Positions 11,795 to 22,424 of a stretch of DNA of 64,000 nt are shown here, piece by piece. The notes beneath the pieces were generated by a model. It saw nothing but the letters and a program-made list of their open reading frames with translations, was not told the origin of the DNA and did not search any database. This DNA comes from Branchiostoma floridae (Eukaryota > Chordata > Leptocardii > Amphioxiformes > Branchiostomatidae), in assembly GCF_000003815.2 (NCBI RefSeq), contig NC_049997.1, positions 13,206,261 through 13,270,260 of the forward strand. The letters are read 5' to 3'. The position numbers and the translations under genes are program-made. Within the stretch, counting starts at the first letter, position 1. Every line of letters begins with the position of its first letter.

Positions 11795-11840
11795 AAATAC
11801 AGGTTCGGACCTGGACCTGATCCTCTGGACAGGTTTGGTT
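11795..11840 (-). mobile_element. right remnant of the hAT-like element split by the 5 kb insertion
   Basis: GGTTCGGACCTGGACCTGA followed by a CTCTGGAC block matches the minus strand of the 23696-24185 copy, just beyond where the left remnant stops at 6742. Confidence 0.5.
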
Positions 11841-12178
11841 CTCACAGCCTACAACAACAGATCTGGAAATGTTCAGAGTTAAATCTGTCATCAACCCAGG
11901 TTTTATCCCGAGCTCAGCCAAGTTTTCATGTTGGCTTGATGGTGTGACAAGAGGTGTACCTAATGTATTTTTCGTCACGACGCTAAACTCAAAACAAACA
12001 CAGAAAGCGACCTTTCGAAAAAGACAAGTTGGGAACAAGCCAAATGCTCTATAAGGTATTATCAAGTTCTGCTTCCTTACTGAGTAAGCTTTTTTCAGTC
12101 TTTGATAGATAGTATAAAGTGAAAAGGCCTAGGAAAAAACATTGTGTTTCTGGTTGACTGCAAAACCTGGCATCTGGG

Positions 12179-12618
12179 TAGTGGTGCGTACCTAAACTAG
12201 TATTCAGGTTCAGGTCCGGATTCAGGTCCAGCAGTTCAGGTTCAGGTCCGGACCTGAACCCATCATTGCATATTATGTGCACTTGAAATTTTTCTTTTTT
12301 GAGGGGGAGGGGGGGATGGTGCATATAAAATTGCATGTTAGCATGAGTTGAAATGCAATGTGAAAAATAGATGCAAATTATATACAGCCAGTGTAAACAT
12401 GAAATGTTTTTTTGTCTTTTTGCCGTGCAAATTTCACTGTGTGTGGAAGGTTTCAGATGGTTTAAAATTTAGAACAAAAAAGGGAACATACAACTTACAA
12501 GTGACGGATAGCTTTTTGCAAGTCCAGACTTGGCTCCAGACATTTAGGGTTTTTCTTTACTTGGACCTAAACATTTTTAGGTCCAATTCTAAGTCCAAGC
12601 TTTAGGTACGCATCACTA
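12179..12618. mobile_element. 440 bp hAT-like non-autonomous element
   Basis: The ends TAGTGGTGCGTACCTAAA and TTTAGGTACGCATCACTA are inverted. The flanks CATCTGGG and CATCTGGA form an 8 bp target duplication with one mismatch. An 8 bp duplication and a TAG-type terminus fit the hAT superfamily. The interior repeats CAGGTCC/GGACCTG motifs and has no transposase. Confidence 0.75.
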
Positions 12619-13040
12619 CATCTGGATGACACCTAATCGTGACACATATTTTTATCACTGTCCATCCATTTCCTAGAAATCTTTCAGAACTGATCATTAG
12701 AGAAATATCATATCTACTTAATTAGCTGCATACAGCACTCATGGAGCTATAAAAAAAACGTTCTAACGTAAAACCCTGATACAGCGTCAATCCAATCCAG
12801 ACTTTGACGTCATCCTATATGGCTAATTTGGAGAACGCCGGTACTTAAATCATACATGATCTTTTGACTAACGTAATACTAACTGTAGTCATGGTCGTTA
12901 TTTATAGTCCAGATAGAAAATAGATGCCCCATTTAGAAGGGAGCCACTGCACACTGAGATATGGTTTGGCTACTTTGCAAGTGCAAATTGCTGAGAGCAA
13001 AATTAGAGAATGTTATCATATAATACCTCAGTTGACAACA

Positions 13041-13585
13041 TACTGTAAATGTATCTAAGTTTGCGGGGATTTCATTTCAAGGTAGCAGGAAAAAGGACTG
13101 TTTGCGAGGTTTAAGTTCGCGGTAGCACCATGCACCAGGGCTCGAAATACCCACTTGCCCACTTGAAAATGCAACCACATTTTGCTTTGCGCAACTTAAT
13201 TTTAAACCCAGGTTGCACACTGAGCAACCTGAAATTTTGCTGTTGGAACACTGCTTTTTCTCCACCTACATGCATAAGCTTTTGTATTCATTTTTTGATA
13301 ACATAAAACATATTACATAGTTACATATAACTGGAAGATAAGATAATGGATAAGTAGCTGATTTGAAGAAAGTAACAATTTGAAAGTGGGGCAACCTGAA
13401 ATGTTGATGGCGCAACCTGGCTTTTGACTCAGGTTGCCACCTGGACAACCTGGCTGAAAAAAGTATTTTGGGCCCTGAGCACCATGCACTGTAGTCTCTT
13501 ACTGCCATGGAAAAATGATTGCGGTTGTTTTTATTTTGCTGTGAATTGGCAACGCGAAAACCGCGAACTTTCTGCTTTTACAGTA
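13041..13585. repeat. TACTGTAAATG-type short element, copy b (interrupted)
   Basis: It starts TACTGTAAATG and ends CTTTTACAGTA. It carries GCGGTAGCACCATGCAC and TGTAGTCTCTTACTGCCATG blocks that are contiguous in other copies. Here they are separated by the element at 13136-13477. The paired copies give a clean empty site. Confidence 0.75.
13136..13477. mobile_element. CAGGGCTCGAAAT inverted-repeat element with exact 12 bp target duplication
   Basis: The left end is CAGGGCTCGAAATAC and the right end GTATTTTGGGCCCTG. AGCACCATGCAC occurs immediately outside both ends (13124-13135 and 13478-13489). The uninterrupted relatives at 14866 and 42131 have this block once, so it is a true 12 bp duplication made on insertion. 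The interior iterates CAACCTG/CAGGTTGC, a motif unlike those in the two elements at 2.9-3.5 kb. It is non-coding. Confidence 0.8.
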
Positions 13586-14865
13586 TGATACAGTATCTAT
13601 CATGTATTAACTATCATGATTAAGTCTGGCACTTTTGATTTGCTACGGCATATCTTGAAATGTTCATGGTGGTTTCATTTTCAGTTTTTTCGAGGGGGGA
13701 GGGGGCTTTGGCCTCCCTATCAAGAATTCCTGACACAACGAAAATCAACAAAATTGTTTCAACTGTCGACTTAATAAAATACCACAAAAAACTCTTTGCA
13801 ATCTGGTTGTTACTCTTGGACCAGTTCAAAAAAATTGAACCTGAAAAAAACAAAACAAAAACAATGCAAAAGTAGATGAATTTACAGTACCTTGAATTCA
13901 ACCACCTGTTAATACTGGTTATGTTTTAACTTTACTTAGGTCTCATTGATGAGTTTCTTCTTCCCATAAACTTCTATGTTATAATTCGCGGTTTACATGA
14001 GCGCGCTCATAATGAAGCTACGTGAAATTTTAGCAGATTTTTCATTCTATATTTTTATATATATTTATATATTCATTTATATTTGTATACATTTACCCTA
14101 CACTGTGGGAAAAAACGTCAATTATACGTAGGTTCTGTTTTTTAGAGCAATTACGAACTACGATTATTTAATCCTCACAAAAGGTACTTTTTCGCTGTTA
14201 GAGTACAACCGCACCACTCAGAACCCTGGACTGTGTACCTCCGACCTAGCGCGCGGCTGCAAAACTTTACCTGCGAATTTCTTCGGTTACAAACGACCTT
14301 TCACCAATCTAACTTTTGAGATCAGTTCCGCTGGCTAAAAGGAAATTTCTCACCGCTGAAAACATGTTTATTTTGGGGCTGGGATCTCTTTTAGGGTATC
14401 CACTTGGAGTAATACATCAATGAGACCTTAATCAGAACGAATTGGAAGATATGGTGACTGTTTTAAATTTCATTCCAACCTGAATCCTACATGTAAACTA
14501 AGGTCTGTGTGGACTAAAAATAGATGTTTAACAGCATGTGGCACCTGTTACTATTTATAACCAGCGATCTGCTTTCTTACACTGATAACAGCCATCTGGT
14601 GTTTAGTAGTGCTCCAGTGGGGACAGTTCTACAAATCTTGAAACTTTCTCTGTGATTTGATTCTGGTAATTTTGAAAGTCAGCACCTCTCCACTGCCAAT
14701 TTGTAACACAAATATGCATTTTGAGTGGAAATGTTTAACAACAAACTGAAAACATGGCAACACGAAAAAGTTGTTAGAAGATTATTACAGTGCCTAGGTA
14801 TGGATAATGTTCAAAACAGGTGTTTCCAACTGGGGTGTATTTTACAATATGATATTTCACCATTA

Positions 14866-15064
14866 GTAAGTGCATTTAAGTTCGCTGGGATTTAATTTCG
14901 CGGTAGCGGGAAAATGGACTTTTTGCGGTGGTTTTAATTTCGTGGTAGCACCTGGCACTGTAGTCTCTTACTGTTATGGAAAAATGTTGGTTTTAGATTC
15001 GCGTTGAAGCAGCCGCCGCGAAAACCGCGAACATTAATCCACCGCGAACATTTCTGCATTTACA
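14866..15064. repeat. TACTGTAAATG-type short element, copy c
   Basis: It begins AGTAAGTGCATTTAAG and ends TTTCTGCATTTACAG. It shares the GCGGTAGC, CACTGTAGTCTCTTACTG, GGAAAAATG and CCGCGAAAACCGCGAAC blocks with the other copies. It lies 33 bases from the BEL/Pao element. Confidence 0.7.
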
Positions 15065-15092
15065 GGATTACTTGTTCCTACTCAAATCTTGA

Positions 15093-15097
15093 GGTGT
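15093..15097. repeat. BEL/Pao target-site duplication (right copy at 23094-23098)
   Basis: GGTGT directly precedes the LTR at 15098 and recurs directly after the LTR that ends at 23093. Five-base duplications are usual for BEL/Pao elements. Confidence 0.85.
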
Positions 15098-15766
15098 TGT
15101 AAGCGCGCTGACTCTCAGCGCTTCAGCCAGGGTCGGGGTCTAGAGAATGTTTTGACTGAACTCACCTTGTCTTTGCTGAGGAGTCTTGAGAGAGAGGACA
15201 CGCACTCGCAGACTTACGTTTTGACGGTTTAATCTAGCAGTGTTAGTAGTTGTACAAAGGCCGCCAACTAAACTGGAAAGTTCTGGGTTTATCCCCTTGT
15301 CCGAATCTTCTTAAGTGGGTTCCTTGTTGTGTCCTCAGTGAATTCCTGTGTCCTGTGATTCTCCTCAGTTCTTGTATATTCCAAGGTGAGCTCTTAATCG
15401 TAAAACTTAGTCTGGTCTCCCGGCTACTGGCTGACTGTCCTCTGATGCCTTCTTCTTCTTCTTCTTCTTCTTGGAGTACACTATGTCTCCAAGCCTAAAT
15501 TTCCTGGAGAAATAATCTCTAGGCCTAAGTTTCCTGGGGTTGATCTCCACCAGGCCCAATTTTCCTAGAGTTGGTCTCCAGGCCTTTTCTGCCCTCTGTC
15601 TTCCTTCTGCGCGGGTGACTTCCTTCTGCCCGGGTGACTTCTGGGGAGTGGTGATTTGCTTCCCCCGGGGTGGTTGGCATGTGTTTTTGGCGGGAAACTT
15701 ATTCAAATTGACTACCTAACCTATTTTAAGGCGGCAAGTTTAAATACAGGAATGTTGGCGCTTACA
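15098..15766 (-). repeat. BEL/Pao 3' LTR
   Basis: This is the same length as the LTR at 22425-23093, and I saw no difference in the stretches compared. The termini TGTAAGCGC/GCGCTTACA form a 9 bp inverted repeat. It contains a (TTC)n run and, on the sense strand, a TATTTAAA box close to the 5' end that might be a core promoter. Confidence 0.92.
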
Positions 15767-15780
15767 CTGGCCCCCAAATT
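15767..15780 (-). other. probable polypurine tract
   Basis: On the sense strand AATTTGGGGGCCAG abuts the 3' LTR, the position where plus-strand DNA priming starts in LTR elements. The last bases are not pure purine, so the exact primer is uncertain. Confidence 0.5.
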
Positions 15781-15995
15781 GTCCGTGAGGCAATTTTACT
15801 TTAACTACCAAGCCAACTTCCCTACTGTATACACAATAACTATACTCATAAACTTATTGTTAGTAGAAACAGCATGCAATAGCTTTCACTGAAGTCCATG
15901 TAGGTTTGCCTAGTTCACTACGTTGTTGTTACATGCATTACAAATCTTTGAGACTACTAAAACTACTTCAAGTCCAATGATGGTCCTCCTGGAAT

Positions 15996-18900
15996 TCAGG
16001 TTGTGCTCTGGTCTTCTTCCAAGAGAGGACATAGTTTGTCGATTGGCCTCTCCAACACGCTATGTTGCGTTTTGACTTTAACACGTCTCACAAGTCCTCT
16101 GCTGCCTGGCATCACCTGTACGATTCTTCCTAATGGCCACACTCCTCTTGGTGACTGTTCGTCCTTCAGAAGTACGATGTCTCCTACTGCCAAGTCTCGC
16201 TGCCGTGTTCCCCATTTGGAACGTTCTTGCAGTGATGCCATGTACTCTTTAGACCATCTTCGCCAGAATAGACTTGCTAAGTACTGTACTTGCTTCCATC
16301 GACGCCGCGCATACAAATCGTTCTTGTCGGTCAGATTAGGCGGCAAAGTGGTCTGCATCTTCATGTTTAGGAGATGATTGGGTGTCAGAGCTTCTAAGTC
16401 GTTCACCTCGTTGCTGGTTGTTGTCAAAGGTCTTCCGTTTACTATGCTCTCTGCTTCACACAACAGAGTGTGTAACCCTTCGTCATCTAGTGTGTGCTTC
16501 TTCACGATTGCATTCAGCACCTGTCTTATCGTGCGTATCTGTCTCTCCCAAACTCCGCCAAAGTGCGATCCTGTGGGGGGACTGAACTTCCAGTCTATTT
16601 CCTTCTGCAATAAGGTGTCCTTAATCTTTTCCTGGTTCCACATCTTTAGCTCTCTTTGCAGTTCAGCTTTGGCACCTACCAGGTTCGTCCCATTGTCTGA
16701 CCACATCTCTTTTACCTGTCCTCTTCGTGAGATGAATCTGCGTAGAGCATTGATACAGGAGTCTGTATCCAATGAATCAGCCTTCTCTATGTGTACGGCT
16801 CGGCTACTCATACAGGTGAACACAACGCCGTAGCGTTTTACTATGCTACGCCCTCGTTTTGTCTCGATTGGCCCAAAGTAATCCACTCCTACTCTTGTGA
16901 AGGGTGGTTCATCTGGAGTAAGACGACTTGAGGGTAAGTCGGCCATTTGTTGCTTGCCTGTCTTGCCACGAAGTCGTCTGCATGTTACACACTTCTTATT
17001 TAATTTTCGAACTAAGGCATTCACTTGCGGTATCCAGTACCGTTCTCTTGATTTAGAGATCACATAGTTCCGTCCCATGTGACCATGTTCTTCGTGGATG
17101 CTTCTCAATATCAGCTTTGCCACTTCTGATTCTTTAGGCAGAATGACAGGGTGTTTCGCTTCCTGTGCTAGAGAGGAGTGGCTCAGTCGTCCTCTCACAC
17201 GCAGTATACCCTCTTCGTCTATCATGGGGTCTAATCTGTACACACTGCTGGTGGTCTTCACGAATCCCTGACTTTGCAGGGCTGCTATTTCCTCACTGTA
17301 GTGCTTACGTTGCACATGTGTTACAATTTCTGCTTCTGCTGTCTTGAGGTCTCTTGTTGAGAGTCGTTCGTTCACTGCAGTTTTGCTCCTCTGCTTACTA
17401 CTCTTTTGTTTGAGTGCTTCCTTTACCTTTAAGATCCAGGCCACAGCTTTCTTGAGACGGTGCCAACTTGAATAGTGCGCTATCAGCGCATCCATGGGAC
17501 TCTGCGGTTCCGCCTGTTCCAATTCAATGGCGTTCACCTTAACTTCGGGGTCTCGTTGCGGCGGCTGTTCAAGTCCATTTGGCATCTGCGGCCATTCACT
17601 CTCTGGGCACCATAGGAAGGGTGGTCCTTTTACCCATCTGTCGTTCTCCACGAACTTCTGGATGTCTTGTCCCCTCGACGCATCGTCTGCAGGGTTCCTT
17701 TTCGATTCGACATAACGCCACTGCTTCGTATCGCTGGCGTTTCTTATTGTCGTTAGCCGATTGGCCACGAATGTGTGGTACCTCGTTTGCTCGTTATTAA
17801 TATATCGCAATACTGTGGTGCTGTCCGTCCAGAAGAAAGTCTTGTCTATCTTGATGTCCAACTCTCTTTTGATCATCTGGTTCACTCTCACCGCTACTAC
17901 CGCCGCGTTTAGCTCCAATCTCGGTATAGTGATAGCCTTCAATGGTGCGACGCGGGCTTTGCCCATTAGCAACGCACAGTGTACTCTGCCCTGTTGATTC
18001 GTCATACGCAGGTACGAGGCGGTTCCGTACCCCTGCTCACTCGCATCAGAGAAGTGGTGGAGCTGTACTGATGTAGTGATTCCGAAATCAACCGGTTTGA
18101 CACATCTGCTTACCATGAAACTGCTACTCAACAATGGTAGTTCAGCTTCCCATTGACGCCAGACCTTGAGATCCTTATCTGGGATTTCCTCGTCCCAGTC
18201 CAACTTTGCCTTGCACAGATCTTGTAGTATCTTCTTTGGTGGCAGAAGTGCAGGAGCTACTAGCCCAAGGGGATCATAGAAGGAGCTGACTACGGACAGG
18301 ATTCCTCTTCTCGTTGCTGGCTTCTCGCGCCTGACTGCACGAAAGCCGAGTGTATCTGACTGGACGTGCCACAGCATCCCTAGTGCTCGTTCTGTTGTTA
18401 CAGCCGTGTGACTGTGGTCTAGATCCATCCTCACCTCATTTGCCCTTTCCGTCGGTGGGACACTGTCTATAACCTCAGGTTGATTGCTGACCCACTTGGT
18501 CAGTCTAAATCCTCCATCTTTACATGCTTCTCGCATGCCCTCTGCTAAGTCTCCTCCCTCTTTAACTGTGGAGGTAGATTTAAGCAAGTCGTCTACGTAG
18601 AAGTTGTTTCGAATTGCGTCCAATACTCCTTTAGCATATTGGCCCTCTCCGTCATCAGCCAACTTCTTCAACGCAAAACCAGCACAACTGGGCGATGATG
18701 TCGCGCCAAACACGTGTACTGTCATCCTATATTCTTCAGGCGGTTCGTCTAAGTTGCCTCTTGGCCACCAAAGAAATCTTTGGTAGTCCCTGTACTTCTC
18801 TGGTACTTTCACCTGTGAGAACATGGATTCTACATCTGCCATGAGACCTACAGGTTCCTGCCGGAACCGAGTCAGGACTCCCACCAAAGTGTTGTTCAGG

Positions 18901-21773
18901 TCTGGGCCTTGCAGCAGCTGTTGGTTTAGGGACGTTCCTGCATATTCTGCGGCGCAGTCAAACACCACTCGAATCTTCTTCTTCTGCGGGTGGTACACGC
19001 CGTGGTGTGGTATGTACCACACCGTAGCATTTTCAGTCTCATCTGGTGGTATCCTTTCTGCATATCCCTTTTCAATGATGTTCTCCATGAAGTCAGCGTA
19101 GTCCTTTTTGAAGTTTACATCCTTTGAGAGCTTCCTTTGTAAATGCTTTAACCGCTGTACGGCTAGTGGGCGGTTGTTCGGCATGGCTGGGTTGGGTCGC
19201 TTGAATGGCAAAGGAACCTCATAGTGGTCACCCGACTTCTTGGTTTCTTCCTCGACTATTTCCATGAACCGTTTGTCTTCCAAGGACATCTCTCTTTTGT
19301 CCTCCTTTGCTTCGCTGAAATCACGATTAAAGTAACTCTCCAGCTGTGTCTCTAGGCTCTGGTCGACACTTATCCTGTTGACATTTTTGTCATCGCTGGC
19401 CCCCTTGAGGGGACCGTTTACCGACCATCCCAGTAATGTTCTCACTGCATAAGGTCCATCACCCTGACTGTTGATAACTTGCCAGGGCTCAACCGCCTTT
19501 GGCACGTTGTTACCGATCAATAAGCCGATTTCGGCATCTATCTCTGGCAACTCTACCTCCCTGAGGTAGGGGTAGTCCTTTAGATCTTCCGCCGAAATTA
19601 TATTCTTCTTGGAAGCCGGGATCTTCTCTTGGGTATACGCTGTAGCTATAGGGATGATATTTTCCCTACCTAAGTCCGAGACTTCTAGGTCCTCTAAGAC
19701 CTCGGTGTTCGCTTCTTTAGAGCCGTTGATTGTGTTCAGCGTTAACTTGACTTTTCTCCCGCTTGTTTTCAAACGTTTCTTCAGGGACTCCGTACAGAAG
19801 ACAACGTCACTTCCGTTGTCAAGGAATGCATAGGTTTGAATCGTTACGTTTGTTGTCTTGCTACGTACTTTCACTGGGATTATAGAGGGTACTCCCTCCC
19901 AGTCGGAGCGTGCTATACGCCCTACTGCTGCCGTCTTCTTGGGCTGTGCCTCTACTTCGCGGTGTAGTACTGTAGGATGAGACTTCTGGCACTTCCCACA
20001 AGTAGCCCTTTGTTTGCAGTCCCTCGCCAGGTGTGTCTTCTTCAGACAACCAAAACACAGGCCTTGGCCTTTGATGTATTGCAGACGCTCATCATATGAC
20101 TTGTTTGCCAACACCCTGCATTCAGTCACGTCATGGTTCCTCTTCTCACAGAAGCTGCATTTCAGTTCTTCTTGGCCCGTCGTTACTGCCAAGCTGGAGC
20201 CTTTTGCTCGGTCCCTTCGTTTGAACGGTTCCTTGGCTGACTTGTCATCAAACATGTCATTTGAAGAGATTTGCTCTTCCTGCTTGACGAAGTCCACTAG
20301 GTCCTTAAACTTGACCCTTCCTTGCCGTTGGATGTCGTGTGACTTCCTTCGCCATCTCTCCTTCAGTCGGTAAGGAAGCTTTCCAACCAATAGCGCTATG
20401 TTTGTGTAGTGATCCAGCTCTTGCAAGTATTCGTCTCCTTTCATTGCGTTTAGGCATTTTGTAAGGAAGAGACTGAACTTTCTCAAGGCAGACTTGTCAT
20501 CATGCTTGATTTCAGACCATTTTCTTGCCTCTTCAGCATATGCCCTTGATACCTTAAATGGTGTACCATACCGTTCCTTTAACAACTTCTTGGCTTCCTT
20601 GAGACCTTCTTCTGGTTGCATTAGAGCGCAGCTTGTGACCAACTCTCTTGCATCTCCTCTGGTGTACTGACCCAGATAATGCAACTTGTCCTCCGCATCT
20701 GTTGTTTTGTCTTCAATTGCATGCCTAAATGCCTTCATGAACTGCGCGTAGTTCAAGGGATCACCTTCGAAGGGAATGATCGCTCTTGTTGGCAGGCTAG
20801 CTTGATTGTTGTGTTCCACCATTAACTTTGTTACCTCTGCCTGCTGCTGCACTAGCCCTTGTAGGAACTTCTCTGGAGTTATCTCTTCCTCCTCATCCTT
20901 CTTCCGATTTGGGTGGTGAGGACCCTTTCCTTGTGTCCCCACATGTATGTCGCTGGTAGGAAAACTATAACCATGCTGTGGTGGTCCCATTGTGAGCGAC
21001 TTGGTACCGTGGGGATCTTCTTGCTTAACCCTTGTCCTAGGCACAAAACTCGGAACGTCTGGATTTAGGGCAGGTAGCCGCCGCTCTTCTCGCTCTTGTT
21101 CTTGTTCCTCCAATTCTTGAAAGAACTTGATCTTAGCATCTTCTACTGAGATTTCAGTTGTAAGCTCCAACATCCTCTTTTCCTGCTCAATCTCTAATGA
21201 CCTTCTTTCCAGAGCTAGCCTCTCTTTCAAGGCTGCAGCCTTGGCCATCAACTCTATCTTCCTTACCTCTGAGTTCACCCGAGATGTCGTACTTGTGTGA
21301 CTCAGGTTGGACCGCCGTCCATCTGAGCCTGCCTGTGAAACGCTATCAGACGGCTTAACTGTATCATCTAGAATCAAACTTGTACCAACAGCTTGTTGGG
21401 GCTGTGCTGCATCAATCCACCTTTCTACTTCATGGTGAAAGAGGTCTGCCTCTGTCAACTTGCCAGCTAGCCACTGTCTATCGTCTTCTTCCTTTTGCTC
21501 GAGCGACAGGGTGAGCTGGTACTCTTTGTTAGCTTCTTTAAACGCTCTAAATATCTCTTTCCATTCTGCCAACATATCCTGGACGTACCGCTTGTTGTTT
21601 GGGTCTGTCATTGACTCCCTTATGCTATTGGACTTGCTTGTGAGTCTACCCAACATGGAAGACCTGTACGCCTTCTTTCTCCTTGATTCTTCGTCTAGGA
21701 GCCATTCTGCCTTTTTTGGCTGTCGTTTTACGCCAGTATTATCTTCTGTAAGCTCATCCTCTTTGGATGCCAT
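15996..21773 (-). CDS. BEL/Pao gag-pol polyprotein
   Basis: The 1925-residue frame begins at an ATG 651 bases after the 5' LTR and has no stop or frameshift. In order it shows: a charged coiled-coil Gag region (about 160-240); a capsid-like region (DUF1759 type, about 320-500); three zinc knuckles (CX2CX4HX4C at 539-552 and 573-586, and a CX2C variant at 592-604); and an aspartic protease with DNGSD at 652-656. The reverse transcriptase has catalytic D980 and YVDD at 1059-1062, and RNase H shows D1243, E1287, D1317 and D1363. The integrase has an HHCC finger (H1560, H1565, C1595, C1598) and a DDE core (D1631, D1693, E1743), followed by a C-terminal DUF5641-type domain (about 1830-1905). Every catalytic residue I looked for is present, so it is probably functional. 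It makes the proteins that copy the element through RNA and integrate it. Confidence 0.95.
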   Translation of the reverse strand: MASKEDELTEDNTGVKRQPKKAEWLLDEESRRKKAYRSSMLGRLTSKSNSIRESMTDPNNKRYVQDMLAEWKEIFRAFKEANKEYQLTLSLEQKEEDDRQWLAGKLTEADLFHHEVERWIDAAQPQQAVGTSLILDDTVKPSDSVSQAGSDGRRSNLSHTSTTSRVNSEVRKIELMAKAAALKERLALERRSLEIEQEKRMLELTTEISVEDAKIKFFQELEEQEQEREERRLPALNPDVPSFVPRTRVKQEDPHGTKSLTMGPPQHGYSFPTSDIHVGTQGKGPHHPNRKKDEEEEITPEKFLQGLVQQQAEVTKLMVEHNNQASLPTRAIIPFEGDPLNYAQFMKAFRHAIEDKTTDAEDKLHYLGQYTRGDARELVTSCALMQPEEGLKEAKKLLKERYGTPFKVSRAYAEEARKWSEIKHDDKSALRKFSLFLTKCLNAMKGDEYLQELDHYTNIALLVGKLPYRLKERWRRKSHDIQRQGRVKFKDLVDFVKQEEQISSNDMFDDKSAKEPFKRRDRAKGSSLAVTTGQEELKCSFCEKRNHDVTECRVLANKSYDERLQYIKGQGLCFGCLKKTHLARDCKQRATCGKCQKSHPTVLHREVEAQPKKTAAVGRIARSDWEGVPSIIPVKVRSKTTNVTIQTYAFLDNGSDVVFCTESLKKRLKTSGRKVKLTLNTINGSKEANTEVLEDLEVSDLGRENIIPIATAYTQEKIPASKKNIISAEDLKDYPYLREVELPEIDAEIGLLIGNNVPKAVEPWQVINSQGDGPYAVRTLLGWSVNGPLKGASDDKNVNRISVDQSLETQLESYFNRDFSEAKEDKREMSLEDKRFMEIVEEETKKSGDHYEVPLPFKRPNPAMPNNRPLAVQRLKHLQRKLSKDVNFKKDYADFMENIIEKGYAERIPPDETENATVWYIPHHGVYHPQKKKIRVVFDCAAEYAGTSLNQQLLQGPDLNNTLVGVLTRFRQEPVGLMADVESMFSQVKVPEKYRDYQRFLWWPRGNLDEPPEEYRMTVHVFGATSSPSCAGFALKKLADDGEGQYAKGVLDAIRNNFYVDDLLKSTSTVKEGGDLAEGMREACKDGGFRLTKWVSNQPEVIDSVPPTERANEVRMDLDHSHTAVTTERALGMLWHVQSDTLGFRAVRREKPATRRGILSVVSSFYDPLGLVAPALLPPKKILQDLCKAKLDWDEEIPDKDLKVWRQWEAELPLLSSSFMVSRCVKPVDFGITTSVQLHHFSDASEQGYGTASYLRMTNQQGRVHCALLMGKARVAPLKAITIPRLELNAAVVAVRVNQMIKRELDIKIDKTFFWTDSTTVLRYINNEQTRYHTFVANRLTTIRNASDTKQWRYVESKRNPADDASRGQDIQKFVENDRWVKGPPFLWCPESEWPQMPNGLEQPPQRDPEVKVNAIELEQAEPQSPMDALIAHYSSWHRLKKAVAWILKVKEALKQKSSKQRSKTAVNERLSTRDLKTAEAEIVTHVQRKHYSEEIAALQSQGFVKTTSSVYRLDPMIDEEGILRVRGRLSHSSLAQEAKHPVILPKESEVAKLILRSIHEEHGHMGRNYVISKSRERYWIPQVNALVRKLNKKCVTCRRLRGKTGKQQMADLPSSRLTPDEPPFTRVGVDYFGPIETKRGRSIVKRYGVVFTCMSSRAVHIEKADSLDTDSCINALRRFISRRGQVKEMWSDNGTNLVGAKAELQRELKMWNQEKIKDTLLQKEIDWKFSPPTGSHFGGVWERQIRTIRQVLNAIVKKHTLDDEGLHTLLCEAESIVNGRPLTTTSNEVNDLEALTPNHLLNMKMQTTLPPNLTDKNDLYARRRWKQVQYLASLFWRRWSKEYMASLQERSKWGTRQRDLAVGDIVLLKDEQSPRGVWPLGRIVQVMPGSRGLVRRVKVKTQHSVLERPIDKLCPLLEEDQSTT

Positions 21774-22424
21774 CTTGATCTCCTTTGGTTTGAGCTTTTA
21801 CGGTAGAATCCAATTCCTGGCTTATTTACCACTGCAGGAGCCTGGACATCTGTTCTAGCTTAACATCTGATATGTCAATCATGTACAAAGTCCTTTTTCC
21901 TTCAATGTCTTCCTTTAACCTTGTACACTCCTTTTGAGCTTGATTCTACGAGATCGCAGCCATACGCAATTTCTGCTTGTTGAATATCTTGCTTGACTTT
22001 GCTTGGTACTGCTTGTGTAGACACAAGTTTTTTTTTGTTTTTTTGTTTTTTGCTACTATTAGCTGTTTTACGGTAACCCGCCCGCGCGCAGAGGGTCTAG
22101 ACCACCTTCTCTCTTGTGCAAGATCATCAATCAAGCAGGCATTCCAAGCTGTCAACTTGAGCGTATCACATAACTCTCTACTCAAGAAGCTCTTTGTTTC
22201 CTTGTAGAAAACACATGCAGGCCTTGCAACAGTTCCTCAGCTTTGACAGATAAATTTCCTATGCTGTCCACAGCCCATTTGCTGTAATTCTTGGAACTGT
22301 ATACAATCACAATGACAGTTCTTCCTTTACTCGTTGGAGTCCTATAACCAGTTTTACTGGTTCCATTCGACCATAAGTTTTACTCGATAGAGTCCTATGG
22401 TCTCCTTTGACCAATAAGTTTTAC
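21774..22424 (-). other. BEL/Pao 5' leader with imperfect repeats
   Basis: This stretch separates the 5' LTR from the start codon. Next to the LTR it has repeated blocks around AGTTTTACT and GAGTCCTAT. The primer-binding site should be here, but I could not match a tRNA 3' end directly abutting the LTR. A TTGG-containing block starts some nine bases in. No real gene is seen. Confidence 0.5.

Larger units (their letters stand above)
1364..15097. other. long gene-free stretch filled with transposable elements
   Basis: No exon could be supported here. It contains a foldback at 1570-1655, an (AAAC)n-flanked cassette at 1729-1860 and nested CAGGGCTCGAAAT elements at 2864-3534. It also contains an inverted repeat copy at 4826-5156, a LINE-like tail near 5918-5950, TACTGTAAATG-type short elements at 5678, 13041 and 14866, the 5.05 kb element at 6743-11794 and a hAT-like element at 12179-12618. 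If the minus-strand gene candidate is real, all of this lies in its first intron. Confidence 0.5.

Noticed and set aside
15250..15706. 82- and 99-codon frames in the LTR, repeated exactly at 22577-23033
   Set aside because: They lie inside the LTRs, carry no domain, and are duplicated only because the LTRs are.
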